Of a stretch of 64,000 nucleotides of DNA, positions 63,380-64,000 are shown piece after piece. Both the position numbers and the translations under genes were made by a program. This DNA is from Lishizhenia sp965656535. GTDB lineage: Bacteria; Bacteroidota; Bacteroidia; Flavobacteriales_D; Crocinitomicaceae. The stretch spans positions 62,001-126,000 of the forward strand of contig CBFHKX010000006.1 of NCBI GenBank assembly GCA_965656535.1, read 5' to 3'. Under the pieces are notes generated by a model, which was not told where the DNA came from, searched no databases, and saw nothing but the letters and a program-made list of their open reading frames with translations. Every line of letters starts with the position of its first letter. Position 1 is the first letter of the stretch.

Positions 63380-63446
63380 TGTTTAATTATTTGATTTCAA
63401 ACTTAAACAAATATTTTGTTTAAACAAAACAAAAAAATATTAAACA
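63380..63446. promoter_or_regulatory. Cluster of TTAAACA half-sites (likely operator)
   Basis: TGTTTAA at 63380-63386, TTAAACA at 63403-63409, TGTTTAAACA at 63417-63426 (centre of a 16-base perfect palindrome TTTTGTTTAAACAAAA, 63414-63429) and TTAAACA at 63440-63446. They overlap the -33 and -7 boxes, as a repressor operator would. The adjacent MerR-type gene is the obvious candidate to bind here. Confidence 0.65.
63398..63428 (-). promoter_or_regulatory. Bacteroidetes-type promoter of the sigma-crt operon
   Basis: Minus strand: -33 TTTG (63428-63425), 19-base spacer, -7 TAAGTTTG (63405-63398), matching TTTG / TAnnTTTG. About 26 bases before the sigma-factor ATG. Confidence 0.85.
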
Positions 63447-63570
63447 ATTTTATTTTATTACCTAGGTAATTATAAACCCGCTTATTTACTGCGTTTATGT
63501 AAAATTAAAGACACAAAAAATTTTTACTCTAGTGAAAGAATAAATCAAAAAATGAGACTAACGTTTGAAA

Positions 63571-63592
63571 TAGACTAAGGAAAATTAGTCTA
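63571..63592 (-). terminator. Possible terminator at the end of the MerR-type gene
   Basis: 8-bp perfect stem TAGACTAA / TTAGTCTA with GGAAAA loop containing the stop codon; no strong T-run, so weak. Confidence 0.4.
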
Positions 63593-63998
63593 CTAATTGT
63601 TGAATAGAATTAATGTTGTTTGGCAATTTGGAAGAAAATTCATCAAATTGTCTGCCTGCAAAATATACTTGGGCATCTGTATATTTGGCAATTGTAGCGT
63701 AAATATCATGCACCATGTCAATCGTACATGCTCCTATAAATGAAACCACAACGCCGTCTACCTTATTATTTTCTAAATAGGCCTTTACGCCTCCAAGCGG
63801 TGTGTTTTGTCCCAGATAAATAGTAGCATTACCTTGATACCTTAGCTTGTAGTTGTAGAGCAATAAACTAATCTCATGCTGTTCGTGCTCTGGCAAGAAT
63901 AAAAGATATTTTTTGCTGTCTGCTTCTGCATAAGGCAATTGATCCGTCTCAGCAATTAAAATCTGCTTAATTAGGTGAGAAATAAAGTGCTCTTGCGC
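63585..63998 (-). CDS. MerR/CarH-LitR-like regulator, 3' part
   Basis: Reading frame open to the right edge of the window, so the N-terminal MerR DNA-binding domain is outside. The visible 137 residues begin AQEHFISHLIKQILIAETDQ, a helical-bundle segment as in CarH/LitR, then a B12-binding-like Rossmann part (ISLLLYNYKLRYQGNATIYLG, VDGVVVSFIGACTIDMVHDIY, VYFAGRQF). The cobalamin-facing EHEQHEIS has the EXXXHE pattern but Ser where Gly is usual, so B12 use is uncertain. Family members repress carotenoid and photolyase genes in the dark. Confidence 0.8.
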   Translation of the reverse strand, partial: AQEHFISHLIKQILIAETDQLPYAEADSKKYLLFLPEHEQHEISLLLYNYKLRYQGNATIYLGQNTPLGGVKAYLENNKVDGVVVSFIGACTIDMVHDIYATIAKYTDAQVYFAGRQFDEFSSKLPNNINSIQQLVD

Positions 63999-64000
63999 TG

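Overview
The window is about 64 kb of an AT-rich genome from the Bacteroidetes, most likely order Flavobacteriales. The evidence is a gldK-gldL-gldM-gldN gliding/type IX secretion cluster with a PorP/SprF gene, promoters of the TTTG / TAnnTTTG type, a two-gene methionine synthase, a group II GGGP synthase, DUF5686 and TonB-plug outer-membrane proteins, and a CrtI/CrtB carotenoid operon with a MerR/B12-type regulator. Several genes start with TTG or GTG. One assembly gap (99 N, 50587-50685) interrupts a repeat-containing gene.

Layout. 1-13.4 kb (+): division and cell-wall cluster ftsI(partial)-murE-mraY-murD-(MurD C-terminal-like gene)-ftsW-murG-murC-ftsQ-ftsA-ftsZ-yqeY, mostly overlapping by 1 or 4 bases. 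13.5-26.4 kb: plug-only TonB-type protein, zinc-motif hypothetical, mannose-1-P guanylyltransferase, SprT-like protein, MlaE/MlaF-type transporter, then a long minus-strand envelope block (DUF5686 protein, two small proteins, LptC, TPR protein, outer-membrane protein, type III pantothenate kinase). 26.4-31.1 kb: accessory-looking stretch with tRNA-Phe, duplicated GIY-YIG genes bounded by tRNA fragments, a tiny lipoprotein, aspartate kinase, an SRPBCC protein, a Crp-family pseudogene and 136-bp tandem palindromic repeats. 31.1-35.1 kb (-): the split metH pair behind a SAM-I riboswitch. 35.4-46.8 kb (-): zinc-finger protein, 2Fe-2S ferredoxin, gldN, gldM, gldL, gldK, sprF-like, ureohydrolase-like protein, topA. 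47-53.8 kb (+): miaB, sigma-54 activator, lptE-like, repeat/TPR protein, secG, groES, groEL. 53.9-55.3 kb (+): phosphopantetheinyl transferase and GGGP synthase. 55.3-63.4 kb (-): sigma factor-crtI-crtB-idi-PTPS-flavin reductase-photolyase-peroxiredoxin-uvrC. 63.6 kb to the end (-): 3' part of a MerR/CarH-like regulator.

How it fits together. The left end builds peptidoglycan precursors and the Z-ring. LptC and the LptE-like protein, in different operons, serve LPS export. GldKLMN and SprF form the type IX secretion core. The right end reads as a coherent light/photo-oxidative-stress unit: carotenoid synthesis, photolyase, peroxiredoxin and UvrC behind one sigma-factor promoter. That promoter carries a cluster of TTAAACA half-sites, next to a CarH/LitR-like regulator gene. 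The less ordinary items are a stand-alone MurD C-terminal-domain paralogue inside the mur cluster, a GIY-YIG gene that takes its stop codon from a duplicated tRNA-Phe anticodon arm, palindromic tandem repeats with compensating hairpin tips, and a ureohydrolase homologue lacking its metal-binding motifs.
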